Below are positions 10,437 to 21,705 of a stretch of DNA of 64,000 nt, piece after piece; within the stretch, counting starts at the first letter, position 1; the number at the start of each line of letters is the position of its first letter. The stretch lies in assembly GCA_032871835.1 (NCBI GenBank), contig CM065297.1:61553253-61617252 (forward strand), given 5' to 3'. The notes beneath the pieces were generated by a model, which searched no databases, was not told the origin of the DNA, and was given only the letters and a program-made list of their open reading frames with translations. This DNA is from Dipteronia dyeriana (lineage: Eukaryota > Streptophyta > Magnoliopsida > Sapindales > Sapindaceae). The position numbers and the translations under genes are program-made.

Positions 10437-11280
10437 ATTGGCTCTAGAAGAAGGGCTTGAACCTACGATTTGAATAACAGTAATGGCTAGAAGTGGAAGC
10501 AGAAACAATTTTGGGGATGTCCAAAAATCTCCAGATAATGTTCATATTGGCTGTAGTTCATGAGATCTCGCCACAACCACCGAGAACCAACCAACATCTC
10601 TGGAGGGGATCCAACAAGTCCCTCTGACCAGCGGAAACCTGACACGACGCTTCCGTGAGGCATTACAATAACTATTAGCGAACGCGGCAAAAGAAGGGAT
10701 TGATTTACTAGCTGCAGAAGAAACGTAACCTCCTAATCCCCCACTTACAAAGTTTTATTCGGTTATAGTTGGGCCGGAACCAGATACACCAGAAGCTGGT
10801 AAGAACTCTGTTCTAATCAATCAAGCTGGAAGTGTAACGCGCAATCAGGACAAGGGACGTGAAACGCCCGAAGAGGAACGACCACTCCAAAGGCAGAGCC
10901 ATGGTCAGATAGCTCATGATAGACACCACAAGCATGATCAGAACAAAGATCGGACGTCATCATCAGGGGATAGTGATAGACACCATCGCAAGCGTTGTCA
11001 TGGAATCATACACCTGTAAGGATCAGCCCATGAGACTCGGCAACGAAGTGAAGAGGAGTTGGAAACAGATATGGCGGTCACCAGAAGGTTTAACCATCAT
11101 GGAGATCCTGTGGGAGACAGGGATATTATGATTCAGAGCCAGACCCGAGAAGTCGAAAACAACAGGCGTCAAATAGATGCGCTGGTTAGGTGATATGGGT
11201 ATAATGACTTATCCGACGACGACTCTGATAGTCCATTCACTAGGGACATCCTGCGAACCCCATTTTCAGAAAGATTTAGG
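10437..11280 (+). other. Gypsy leader and degenerate gag N-terminus
   Basis: The LTR is followed by ATTGGCTCTAGAAGAAGG, where the primer-binding site should be. It resembles the TTGGCGCC... type of gypsy primer site but is mutated, so the tRNA is uncertain. The remaining sequence has short frames with hydrophilic, His/Arg-rich translations and no conserved domain, typical of the poorly conserved start of Tat gag. Confidence 0.5.
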
Positions 11281-11988
11281 ATGCCACACGTAGAACAATT
11301 AAATAAGGCTACAAATCCTAAAGAACACGTCAGATGGTATAAAAAAGCTATGGCTCAGTATGCCCACATCGACCCTTTACTATTTCTCAACTTTCCACAG
11401 ACTCTGGAAGACACGGGCTCAAGATGGTTTGGAAGGTTGCCCCCGGCAAGCATCGGAAGTTTCGATGAATTAAGCAGAAAAGTCTCAAGACAATTTCTGG
11501 GCAATGTGCACAGGAAAAAATCAGTGGCTTACCTTTCTCAACTGAAACAAAGGAAAGATGAGTCGTTGAAAAAATACCTAGGGAGATTCGGCCAGGCAGT
11601 ATCAGAAATGGGTAGTGCAAATGATGAAGCAATAATTGCTACATTCATAAACAATTTACAGAACGGACGGCTATCTTTTGATATAAGAATGGCCAGTTTA
11701 ACCAGATATACAGATATGATGGACATAGCTGGAGGATTTGCACCAGCCGAAGAAGAGGAGTTAGCCACGGGAGGATGCTACATGCATGGAGGGAAACCCG
11801 AACAAAAATGTGTTGAGTCAAAGGTACAGAACCAAAAGGGAAAACAAAAAGGAAACAGCAAAGAAAGAAGCAAGGATGGAGGAAATGGCGTAATGTCGAC
11901 CAGACCACAGAGAAAATATGAGGAAAACACAAACTACACCCCTTTCAGAAAAAAGCATGAAGAAATCCTTGCCATATTAGAAGAGTAA
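11281..11988 (+). CDS. Gypsy gag (retrotransposon gag domain), 235 codons
   Basis: The frame matches the plant gypsy gag core. It has W-F-G-R-L-P-x-x-S-I-x-S-F-D-E-L, F..Q......K....L...KQ...ESL..Y..RF, a Glu/Ser-rich helix, then FINNLQNGRLSFDIR. A Lys/Arg-rich tail follows that would contact RNA. The first ATG (11281) is used because upstream frames are broken, although the normal protein probably begins earlier. Downstream, after a stop at 11986-11988, the knuckle and protease continue in broken frames. Confidence 0.8.
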   Translation: MPHVEQLNKATNPKEHVRWYKKAMAQYAHIDPLLFLNFPQTLEDTGSRWFGRLPPASIGSFDELSRKVSRQFLGNVHRKKSVAYLSQLKQRKDESLKKYLGRFGQAVSEMGSANDEAIIATFINNLQNGRLSFDIRMASLTRYTDMMDIAGGFAPAEEEELATGGCYMHGGKPEQKCVESKVQNQKGKQKGNSKERSKDGGNGVMSTRPQRKYEENTNYTPFRKKHEEILAILEE

Positions 11989-12860
11989 ATCTAGTAAAAG
12001 AGCCACGCCGACAGTCTCAGTTTGCCCGGCGAGATACAATAAAGTACTGCAGATTCCATAAGGAAATCGGTCACGAGACTTCCAAATGTTACCAACTTCG
12101 AGACTACATAGAAACCCTCATTCGGGAAGGACACTTACAAGATATAATCTTGAAAAGACATGAGAGGTCAGAAACGAAGAAAGAGACTAGGGCAGATCAT
12201 AGTTTCGGTCGAAACAAAAGGGTCAGCCCTGAGGCCAATGAAGTAATACAAACAATCTTTGGAGGACCATCAACTGGAAGAAGTAACCGATAGCGGACTC
12301 AGGAAATCAGAGAAGCGGTGGAGGCAAGGCAGAACTTTGATGTCAACTCTGTCGAACCAGACCCGAAAAGGGTAAAAGAAGGATGAGACGCTATAATATT
12401 TACAGAAGCTGACTCACATGGGGTCGATGTTCGACGAAATGATGCCCTGGTCATAAGTGCCCGAATTGGACACAGGGAAGTCAGAAGAATTTTAATGGAC
12501 AATGGTAGTTCGGCTGATATTCTCAATGTAGCTGTCTATGATCAACTCAGGTTGGACCGAAAGGATTTACAGCCTTTTCATACCCCACTCAAAGGATTCG
12601 GGGGAGTTGAGGTCAAATCTCTCGGGAAGGCAAAATTGCTCGTAAAAATTAGAGTAGCACCTTGTCAGAGAATAGTATTGCTCGATTTCGTAGTGGTAAA
12701 CTTAAACAATTGGCCTTAAAACGCGTTGTTAGGTCGGTCATTTTTGCATAAAACTAAGGCCGTAACAGCTACCTGCGCTCTAATGATCAAATTCCCAACC
12801 AAACGGAAGGTCGGAGTAGTCAAGGGGTCCTAGGAGATGGCCAGAAGAGATAATCTGTTA
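11989..12860 (+). pseudogene. Gypsy nucleocapsid knuckle and aspartic protease, interrupted
   Basis: Around 12040-12100 a frame reads YCRFHKEIGHETSKC, the CxxHxxxGHxxxxC variant found in Tat gag-pol. The open frame 12495-12719 starts MDNGSSADILNV, the catalytic motif of the retropepsin-like protease. It continues through the substrate-binding core to a stop where a Gln or similar codon is expected (NWP then stop then NALLGRSFLH). The protease would release gag and pol proteins. At least two stops lie between gag and this domain. Confidence 0.75.
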
Positions 12861-13890
12861 GTTTACAAAGATAGAGACAATGGTGGACAAGTATGCACTG
12901 TAACACAGTTAAATTAGAACAAAGAGTCACTGTCATTCGAGTTTGACCCAAGGGAAGAACCGAAGGAATCTAAAAATGAACCGGTTGAAGAATTAATCTT
13001 GAAAGAAGATGAACCAGACAAGAAGGTCAAAATCGGGGCCAATTTGGGAGAAAAAGTTAAACAAAGCCTTACTGATCTACTCAAAGAATACAAGGATGTG
13101 TTCGCTTGGAGTCATGAAGACATGGTCGGGATAGATGCCGGAATAATATCACATCATCTCGCGGTAGATCCGAATGTAAAATCAATAATACAAAAGAGAA
13201 GGTCATTTAACCTCGAAAGATGTTAGTCAATCAAGTAGGAAATGGAGAAGTTACTCGCTATAAGGTCAATTAGAGAGATCAGCTACCTCAATGGGTAGCT
13301 GATGTGGTCCTCGTCCAGATAAAAAACAGTCAGTGGAGAATGTGCGTAGATTTCACAGACCTGAATAAAGCATGTCCAAAAGACAGTTTTCCATTGCCGA
13401 GGACAGACCAACTGGTTGATGCCATGTCTAGCCGTGAATTACTCAGTTTCATGGATGCCTACTCAAGGTATAACCAAATCCGGATGAATAAGTCTGATAA
13501 AGAAAAAACTGCTTTCACAACTGATCAGGGCTTATACTGTTACACAGTAATGCCCTTTGGGTTAAAGAATGCATGAGCAACATACCAATGGCTGGTCAAC
13601 AAAATCTTCGCGCGACAAATAGGAAGAAACATGGAAGTTTACATAGATGACATGTTGACCAAGAGCATCTCGGCGGACAGGCATACCTCAAACCTGCGGA
13701 AGACATTCGATGTCTTGAGGAGATATCAAATGAAGCTGAATCCGAACAAGTGCCTATTTAGAGTTCCTTTAAGAAGGTTCATGGGTTTCCAAGTTCACCA
13801 GAGGGGAATCGAAGTAAACACTGAAAAGATCCAAGCCCTACAAAAAATGACCTCACCAAGGACGCTAAAAGAAGTGCAGCGCTTAACATG
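12861..13890 (+). pseudogene. Gypsy reverse transcriptase, interrupted
   Basis: The segment 12999-13226 is the RT N-terminal approach (LLKEYKDVFAWSHEDMVGI). The segment 13304-13576 holds the first catalytic region (RMCVDFTDLNKACPKDSFPLPR, FMDAYSRYNQI, VMPFGLKNA), and the next ATG frame at 13631 reads VYIDDMLTKS, the YIDD catalytic motif. Stops at about 13225 and 13574 separate the parts. The missing residue in the KNA-stop-ATYQ block is consistent with CGA to TGA. The protein continues into the duplicated RNase H region. Confidence 0.85.
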
Positions 13891-14602
13891 ATGCTTAGCT
13901 TCCTTGGGCAGATTTATTTCAAAGGCCACAGACAGAGGTGATCCCTTTTTAAAAGTAATTAAAAAAGGAAAAGGACTCGAATGGAACGAAGAATACAAGC
14001 AGGCGTTCCTAAAAATCAAAGAGTACCTAGGGCAAGCTCTCATCCTTTCCAAACCAAAAATAGGAGAAATACTCCACTTGTATTTAACAATTATGAAATT
14101 AGCAGCAAGATCAGTTCTAGTCAGAACATAAGATAGAGTACAGAGGCCAGTATACTATACCAGTAAGGCATTTCTTCCAGTTGAAACCAGGTATTCACAG
14201 GCAGAAAAAATGGCCTTAGCATTGGTTTCGACAGCAAGAAAGCTTAACAGAATGCTTAGCTTCCTTGGACAGATTTATTTCAAAGGCCACAGACAGAGGT
14301 GATCCCTTTTTAAAAGTAATTAAAAAAGGAAAAGGACTCAAATGGAATGAAGAATACGAGCAGGCGTTCCTAAAAATCAAAGAGTACCTAGGGCAAGCTC
14401 TCATCCTTTCCAAACCGAAAATGGGAGAAATACTCCACTTGTATTTATCAATTACGAAATTAGCAGCAAGCTCAATTCTAGTCAGAACATAAGATGGAGT
14501 ACAGAGGCCAGTATACTATACCAGCAAGGCACTTCTTCCAGCCAAAACCAGGTATTCACAGGCAGAAAAAATGGCCTTAGCATTGGTTTCAGCGGCAAGA
14601 AA
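13881..14602 (+). repeat. 361-bp direct tandem duplication in gypsy RNase H
   Basis: Bases 13881-14241 and 14242-14602 are near-identical head-to-tail copies. The ATG frames at 13904 and 14265 are 361 bp apart and encode almost the same 75-residue peptide (RFISKATDRGDPFLKVIKKG). Because 361 is not a multiple of three, the duplication shifts the pol frame. The two copies differ at scattered positions, so the event predates part of the element's decay. The segment spans the RT connection and first RNase H. Confidence 0.93.
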
Positions 14603-15270
14603 GCCGAGGCCATACTTTCAGGCTTATACAATCCAGGTTCTTATCGACTGCCCACTTAAGCAAATCTTAAAAAAGCCATAAATTTTAGAAAGACTGACCA
14701 AATGGGCAATCGAGTTAAGTGAATTCGATATCTAGTATGTCCCCAGGACATCTCTCAAAGGCCAAACAACGGCAGATTTCATAGCAGAATTCACAGAACC
14801 AAACCTGGAAGCAAAAAAGATGTTGGGCAAGAGTTTCTCATGGAAATTATATGTCGATGGCTCTTCAAACACTCACGGCAGCGGGACAAGGATCGTAGTT
14901 TGCACCCCGGAAGATGATGATGTCGAATGTGCCATAAGATTCGACTTCAAAGCAACGAATAATCAAGCCGAGTACGAGGAACTACTAGCTGGACTCAGAG
15001 TCTGCATAGCCATCAGAGCAGATGAGGTCAAAATATTTAGCGACTCACAGTTAGTCGTCAACCAAGTCCTGAACGAATACCAAGCCAGAGATGTAGGTAT
15101 GATAGCTTATCGTGGCATAGGAAAAACAACTCCTTCAAAAATTCAAAGAATCTAAGATTGTCCAGATTCCCAGGGAGGAGAATGAAAAGGCAGATGCCTT
15201 GTCCAAACTAGCATCAGCAACGACCACAATCAGGCCAAAAACTATTCCAGTCGCACATCTCCTCAAACCA
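14603..15270 (+). pseudogene. Gypsy RNase H end and second, archaeal-type RNase H
   Basis: After the duplication the frame continues with the end of the classical RNase H (KPRPYFQAYTIQVLIDCPLKQIL). The open frame 14820-15155 is a second RNase H. It has LYVDGSSNTHGSG with the first Asp, NNQAEYEELLAGLRV with the Glu, and FSDSQLVVNQV with the second Asp. This dual arrangement is characteristic of Tat elements and is thought to remove RNA primers or template during cDNA synthesis. A frame break follows near 15155. Confidence 0.85.
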
Positions 15271-15289
15271 AGCACAGCTGAGCCAAAGA

Positions 15290-16565
15290 ACTTTAAAATC
15301 TCAGAAATCCGAACACCGTCAGACGGTTGGATGATTTAGCTAAAAAGGTTCCTGGAAGAAGGCGTGATCCCAAAAGATCCCCTACAAGCCAAACTTGTCA
15401 GGTATCGGTCAGCAAGATACACATTGATCGGAGGAGACCTGTACAGAAGGGGATTTTCCCGAACACTTCAAAGATGTATATCAGAGGAAGATGAATGTCA
15501 GATACTACAGGAAATCCACGGTGGAGTATGCGAAAACCATACTGGGGGTAAAATTTTAACACACAAGGTACTCTAGCAAGGTTATTATTGGCCCACTTTA
15601 TTCTCGGATGCACATCGATGTTCGGAAAGCTGCAATGCGTTCCAAAGGATTGCTAACGATATCTGACAACCCCCTGAACAACTTAGAAGCCTTACATCCC
15701 CATGGCCATTTGCCTGTGGGGCTTGGACTTAATTGGCCCAATGCCAGCAGGGACAGGGGGTGGAGCGAAGCATACAATTGTAGCCGTTGATTATTTCACA
15801 AAGTGGGTAGAAGTTGAAGCATTAGTGCATATCATAGAAGCAAATACCATAAATTTCATGAAGAAAAATATACTCTACAGGTTTGGAGTCCCAAGCACAA
15901 TCATCACAGACAACGGCACCCAGTTCGATAATCTAAAATTCAGACAGTTGTGCAAAGAGTACTAAATTGCCAATTACTACGCCACACCTCCCCACCCTTA
16001 AACAAATGGGTAAGTTGAAGCAGTAAACAAAATCATCAAGCATACACTCAAAGCAAAGCTAGATGCCAAGAAAGGAAGTTGGGTTAAAAAACTTCTCGAA
16101 GTATTATGGGCATATCAGACGACAGCAAGAACTTCTATAGAAAAGACTCCATTCACTTTAGCATTTGGAACAGAAGTTGTTATCCCAATAGAAACATCGT
16201 ATGCGTCACCCAGGGTCAAGCTATATAATGAAGCCTAGAATGTTGATATGCTGTTACAAAGCCTAGATGAGCTAGAAGAGAAAAGGGAGAAGTCCCGAAT
16301 ACGAAATATGGCATATCAACAAAGAGTGGCTCGCCACTACAATTCTCATGTTCGAATCAGGAAATTCCAACTAGGAGACCTGGTACATGGAAAGGTGTCA
16401 CTGAATACAAAAAACAAAGTTACAGGTTCCTTGGCTGACAAGTGGGAAGGCCCGTACAAAATTGAAGGAGTAGCTGGTTATGGAGCATATTGGATTGCAC
16501 GACCAGATGGAAGGGTCTTACCCCGACCATGCAACGACCAATATTTGAAGATTTTTAATCCTTGA
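15290..16565 (+). pseudogene. Gypsy integrase, broken by several Gln-to-stop changes
   Basis: An H2C2 zinc region lies near 15520-15600 (HGGVCENHTGGK...). The core follows at 15702-16100: WGLDLIGPMP (first Asp), ITDNGTQFDN (second Asp), then the glutamate in VEAVNKIIKHT. The C-terminal part (16248-16565) ends in a GPYKI/W.IARPDGR.LPRPCN block with a stop at 16563-16565. In-frame stops stand at consecutive expected Gln positions (after CKEY, after PPHP and after TNG). Integrase would insert the cDNA, giving the 5-bp TSD seen here. Confidence 0.85.
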
Positions 16566-17544
16566 AATTTTGTTTCATTTTTAGTTAGGACAATTTTAGT
16601 CAGGTAAATTATTAACTTTAAAATTTAATCATTGTTAGTTTTACAGTTATAAATAAAAACCAAACTCGGGATTTCCGAAATCTAAAGCATATGATTATAA
16701 CATATGAAAGACGAGCATGATAATAAGAACATGCAAATAGAATGCTAGGGACCATTAATTTGGTAAAATTCCAGAATTGGCGGAGAAGCTCGAAGGAGCA
16801 CGCCAGCCGAGTATGGTCTGTCAACCTTAGCAAAAAGGCAAACCCCAATGCACAAGATTTTAGAGAACGGCTCGGGGCGCTGTCTGGAAAATCCCTGTGA
16901 GATGCGCAGCTGTGTTAAGCAGTTCAAAAGCTTAACGATTGGGTAAACCCTTACACAGACAAAGCTAAGGAGACGTCATCAGTAACTTATGTAAGGACTC
17001 GAACATATGATCATGGTGAGCCTTGATGTAATGTTTGGGTAACAACCGAGTATAAAATGCGAGTGTAAATCTACTGGCTTGGTTAATAATATAAGTCAGT
17101 TTAATAAATGAATTAGCCAGTTTAATAAGATACTTGGTGTTAAAAATTATTCTGGGTAATGAAACCAAGTTTAATAAGATACTCGGTGAAGTTACTCAAA
17201 CATCAAAATTAGCCAGTTTAATAAGATACTTGGCACGAAGAAATAAAGTTAGCCGATAAAAAGTTCTTGATAAAACCAAGTCAAATAAGATACTCGGTGA
17301 AGTTACTCAGGCAATAAATCAAGCGGGTTGGATACAAAATACTTGGCAGAACAAGGCAGTCCATAAAATATTTGGGATTTCATTAATCAAATGTAATTAC
17401 AAAGCATAAGATTTTTAGACTAATACATCAAGGCTAAAGTGAGGACTTGGAGCTTTTACCGATACTCAGGTCAAGTACCATTTCCTATTCATGAAGGAGA
17501 CTCTCATTTGACGGTCTAACGATTGTGTCGACCGATTCATCCAT
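16566..17544 (+). other. Gypsy 3' non-coding spacer with degenerate short repeats
   Basis: No coding similarity is visible on either strand. At about 17085-17345 related phrases recur. GTTTAATAAGATAC occurs with CTTGG or CTCGG endings near 17112, 17164 and 17212, and AAGATACTCGGTGAAGTTACTC-like sequence occurs near 17180 and 17285. They form a loose direct-repeat cluster between the sense pol gene and the 3' end of the antisense gene. Confidence 0.6.
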
Positions 17545-20138
17545 CTATTCACTATAATCTATTCCCGGGACCGGACCAACGTCGGCCTTCGACACATCCG
17601 TACCAGTTTCCTGATTTGCATAAAAGGTTAAAATAGAATGCTCTGATGGGATCTCCAAATGCATAGGGTGAGGCTCTTTACCTAGACTTTGACAGTATGT
17701 CCTCCACTCCTTCATTTGAGTTCGAAGAGATTCTAAGGACTGGTCCACGTGGTTCTTTATTGATAACTCCCAGTTAGTTCGAGTTTTATCAGTTGCCCGA
17801 TTCTTGACTTTGAAAAACTATCCAGCTGAGACCAGCCCCCGCTGAAACTCTCGAAGAAGCAAGGCATCATAAGCCGAAGACCTTTTGAAACGGTCAACCT
17901 CTTGAAGCTCGAGTTCCAGCCTAGCCTCTTTTGAGAGGGACTCGACCGTTAGTGCTTGGCACTCCAGATCTTCGATTTTCTATTCATAAGATGACCTGGC
18001 CCGATAAGCCTTTTGTTCAACCTTGAGCATGGACTCATGGGTAACATATAACAAATTTTGGAAGGACATAGCCTTCTCTTCTGCCACAAAACCTCTCTCC
18101 TTCCCCTCCATCTGCTTAGCCAAGCAATGATCGGTGAACTCTTGAGCAAAGCCCACTTCTCTTTGATAAGACGCCTCAACCCGAGCACGATTATCCTCAA
18201 TCTTCTTCAGTTGAGCTTCAAGACGCCTTATTCGATCGGCTTGATGTTGTTGCGTCTGAACCAACTCAGCGAACTCGGCCACCATCTACAAGGAAGTTAA
18301 ATTAAAAGTCTGACAGGTAAAAGACTTGAAAACAATTGGGATAGAGTAGAACTTACATAAGATGCGTCGTTGAAAATATTCTGAAGATGGCCTGTTAAAG
18401 AGCCATCCTAAAGCAACTCCAGTGGTCATTTTTAATGAAAGCCTCACCAGATGACATCACCCTTAACATATCCTGGGGAGAAGGATAAGCAGGGCCTCCC
18501 GAGGATTCATCCCTTACATCTTCAGCCTTAGGAGGTAAGGAGCCCTTGTTCAGATCAGAAGTTTCTGCTCCTACTGATGCTTCAACATGAATGCTTGGGG
18601 GAATCTCAACCTCGGTATCTTCATCACTTGATTCAATAAATGATACCACCCGAGGGACTTTACAAGGATGAATGGGAGAGTCGGTCATCTTTCTTTTCTC
18701 AGCCTGAGTACGGTGAGAGCTAAGATCAGCCGCAGGGTCATCCAGATCCTCAACACCAATGAAAGATTCGAAGAAATCAGGATCGAGATTTGCTTGTCCA
18801 TTGGAGGTTTTATCTCCATCCTCAACAACCAACTGCTCGGTAGAAACCTCAACCGAGGAGCTCGACTCACCATGCCCCTCGCCAAGACGATTACCTTGCC
18901 TACCCTCATCTTCAGGCAACTTCTGAGCATGGTCAGCAGGGCCACTCAGACCACTGGATTCCCCTATAGTTGATTGAATAACCTCTTCAAGGCGTACTCA
19001 GGGATCTTCTCGTCAGCCTCATCAGACTCCTCATCCAATTCAGGCGGAGTAATGCCTTCCTTGCTTTAAGGAGAAACTTCTTTTTGGTTCGCCTGGATGA
19101 TTGACTTCACCTGGCGAGCTTGAACATCGCAGACAATGTTCGAGTCATACGCTAAACACGGTAAAAAGAACCAAGTCACAATTAATATAAAAGCGAAATA
19201 AAAAAATAAATAATAAAAAAGGAAGACCACTTACGTCACCTGCGATATCCTGAAATCTGGCTAAAAATGCCAAGCTCTATCATCTTCTCCTTGCTAAAAA
19301 GATAGAACCTGCTCATTTTTTCTTGAGTGCGCACTGCAGCCCGAGCAAGTCTGGTCAGCTCAGCATCGGAGAAGTCAAGTTTTTTCTTGTTCCATATATT
19401 ATGAGAACAGAAAAAATGGGGAACCTTTAGCACTATCTGATTTCCCCCGGCCGAGAGAGTAACCTGAAGTCCTAAGTTCCCTCCGGCAAAGAACCAACTG
19501 TTTTTCCAGTGCTTGTTCGACGAAGGAAATCCCCACATGAAGCCTCTCTTTTTGGCATCGTCAGAGGTTTCGACTCCCCGGTTCATTTTTGTCCCTTCAG
19601 GGACCCAGCTATGTAGCGAATTGGACACGAGAAAATAAGTCCATGTCCGACCAGATTGCCTTGGTGTATAAAGTGCCTAATTTCACTCAGGGAAGGCGGC
19701 GACAGGTTCATCCAGCTCCATATAGGCCACATGCAAATTAAGATCTTGTAGCTATTTAGGGCCCAGTTGGGCTAGAGCGATCCCTACTTCAGCCAGAAAC
19801 CAGGCAATAAAAGGCTATAGAGGAAGAGTGACGCTGCAACAAAGCATGGACCTATTAATCACCACCATACCTGCATAAGGGTTCCATACGGCTCTATCAC
19901 CAGCAGGAGACATTGTAACCGAGTCATCCAAGTCGAATCGAGCGCGATACTTCTCGATCTCATCTTCCCTGACAACATTCAGCTCGGCGTCATACCCATT
20001 CGGGCGATCGATAGAAAAAAGGATACGGGATGTTCTAAACTCCTCTTCAACGTCCTTCTCATCAACAATTTGCTCCCTAATCCGAACGTTGCCCGAGTCG
20101 TGCTTGTGGACCTCACTTTTACTTTGATGTTTTCCCAT
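17545..20138 (-). CDS. Antisense gene of the gypsy element (transposase_28-like domain, acidic linker, coiled coil), degraded
   Basis: The gene runs opposite to gag-pol. From the ATG at 20138 it has a basic start and a domain (about 19236-20060) with a PLxPFIAWFLAEVGIALAQLGP block followed by GFMWGFPSSNKHWKNSWFF. This resembles the family annotated as putative gypsy-type transposon (PF04195). An acidic Ser/Asp/Glu region follows (18395-18919). Next is a long coiled coil (about 17830-18285: LVQTQQHQADRIRRLEAQLK onward), and then a C-terminal tail ending at 17545. Two clean short introns fit the minus strand: 19152-19234 (GTAAGT...TTTAG) and 18286-18356 (GTAAGT...TTGTAG). Several stops make this copy non-functional. 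Function is unknown; Tat elements often carry such genes. Confidence 0.65.
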
Positions 20139-20885
20139 TCTGGATTGAAGAGGAACCCTGTGATCAGAAACGATAGATTCAGAACTGGATGATTCAGAAC
20201 TGGAACTTAAACGGACCTCAAGGTAAAGCCCAAAAACATCAACATCTAAAAAGGAGGTTCATTAGAAGGGATCTCCCCCAACAATCTACGAACACAAGAA
20301 ACTAAATGAAAATTTCCACGATCAAGCGCTTCGAAAGCTATAGCGAAAAGGCGTTGTCGAGAAATAGGATCCATCAGAACTAACCTTGAGAATAAAGGAA
20401 CTTGCTGTAAAAACTTCAACAGAGAATAGAGATAAATTTTTACGCAAGGAAATATGGGTTGGAAATTTCTGGTTTGAGTTTGTAAGAATGAACCAGAGCA
20501 ACCCCGTTCAGTGGAGCATTTAAAGGGACAATGATACGAAACCCTAGGGTCTTAAAAGCGGGAAAAAATCGAAGACATACTTGATGACGTAGACGGCGCA
20601 CCAGAAGACGCTTTGGTCGTTTCTCATAAATAATATCAAGAAATGAAGCGGTGGAAGACACGTGTCAAGAAAAGAACTGACCAAGGCCATCAGGATTCCA
20701 AAACGTCGTAATCATTGAGATTTCGCGTGAAGAGGCAAATTGAATTTACATGGTCACCATTAAGACGCTTCATTATGACAAGACATTTACTCTGGCATTA
20801 ACAAGGCGTAAAAGAATAAAGGGTTGATTAAAATACTTTTGCTAGGAACAAATTCCTACTCGGCAAAAATATTTTAAGGGGTTAT

Positions 20886-21699
20886 TGTAATATGTAAATT
20901 TTATCAAATGTAAACGTCATTGATAAGGTGGATAAGATTGCCAGGTAGATATCCGAATAGGCAATCAAAAAATACCCTTCAAGACAAAACTAAGGAATGA
21001 AAGCCCGAGTGAGTGTGAACACGAGTATTCGGCAAACCATGACCTGCTCGGGACCAAGTGAGGTCATGTTCTGCTCGGGACAAATATGAAGAAATTCGAA
21101 TAAAGAAGTCCAGTACATGACTCGCATACGAACCAAGAGTCATATTAAAATACGTAAAGATATCCACGTCAAAGAAGAATTCTAAGGAGAATAAAATACC
21201 GAACAAGAAAAGGGTTCCAGATTAGGCAACAACTTTATTTCTTCGATAAGACTGTGCATTTGTAAGGAAATAAATCCTAAATGGACTATATCACTAGAGT
21301 CTCATTCGATCTCCATACAATCTCCGAAATAGGAAAGAAGATAAAGACTGCTCCAACAAGTAACCAATTATAATTAAATACAAAAAACTTTCATTACTTG
21401 TACAAAAAGGATTAGGGTTCTAAGCACATATAAATAGATCCATAATCTCGTCATAAAAAGGTAGAAGAGCACAGAGAGAAAAAAAGAGAGATCGAGAGTT
21501 GTAAATCTTTATTTCAATAGTGGATTTTAGCTCGGTTGCTTGTTCAACCTCCCGTGTATGTTTCTCCGATCATCGGAGTTTTACTACGTAAATTTGTGTC
21601 TAACTATTTTCAAATTGCATTCTCCTTCTCTTTCTCTTTGAGGTCACGGTTAAAATCCAATCTTGTTGACTCTCACAGATCGAGAAATCGACTTCAACA
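20886..21699 (+). repeat. 3' LTR of the gypsy element
   Basis: The LTR is 814 bp, colinear with the 5' LTR, and ends TCAACA at 21699 just before the TCATC duplication. Because it points at the aquaporin with only 6 nt between its end and the ATG, any transcript started in this LTR would read straight into the gene. Confidence 0.93.
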
Positions 21700-21705
21700 T
21701 CATCA

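Larger units (their letters stand above)
9623..21699 (+). mobile_element. Ty3/gypsy LTR retrotransposon, Tat-type, complete but inactive
   Basis: Two 814-bp LTRs (9623-10436 and 20886-21699) both start TGTAATATG and end TCAACA. They are flanked by a perfect 5-bp duplication TCATC (9618-9622, 21700-21704). Inside, in order, are gag, a CxxHxxxGHxxxxC knuckle, aspartic protease, RT, RNase H, a second (archaeal-type) RNase H and integrase. A long 3' segment with an antisense gene follows. The second RNase H and the antisense gene are hallmarks of the Tat lineage. Several percent LTR divergence by eye, a 361-bp tandem duplication and many stops show it is not recent. It sits directly before the aquaporin start codon. 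Confidence 0.93.

Noticed and set aside
9623..21699. Endogenous virus, because of gag, pol and a second gene
   Set aside because: LTRs, the TSD, dual RNase H and the antisense gene fit the Tat gypsy lineage; no envelope or movement protein is visible.
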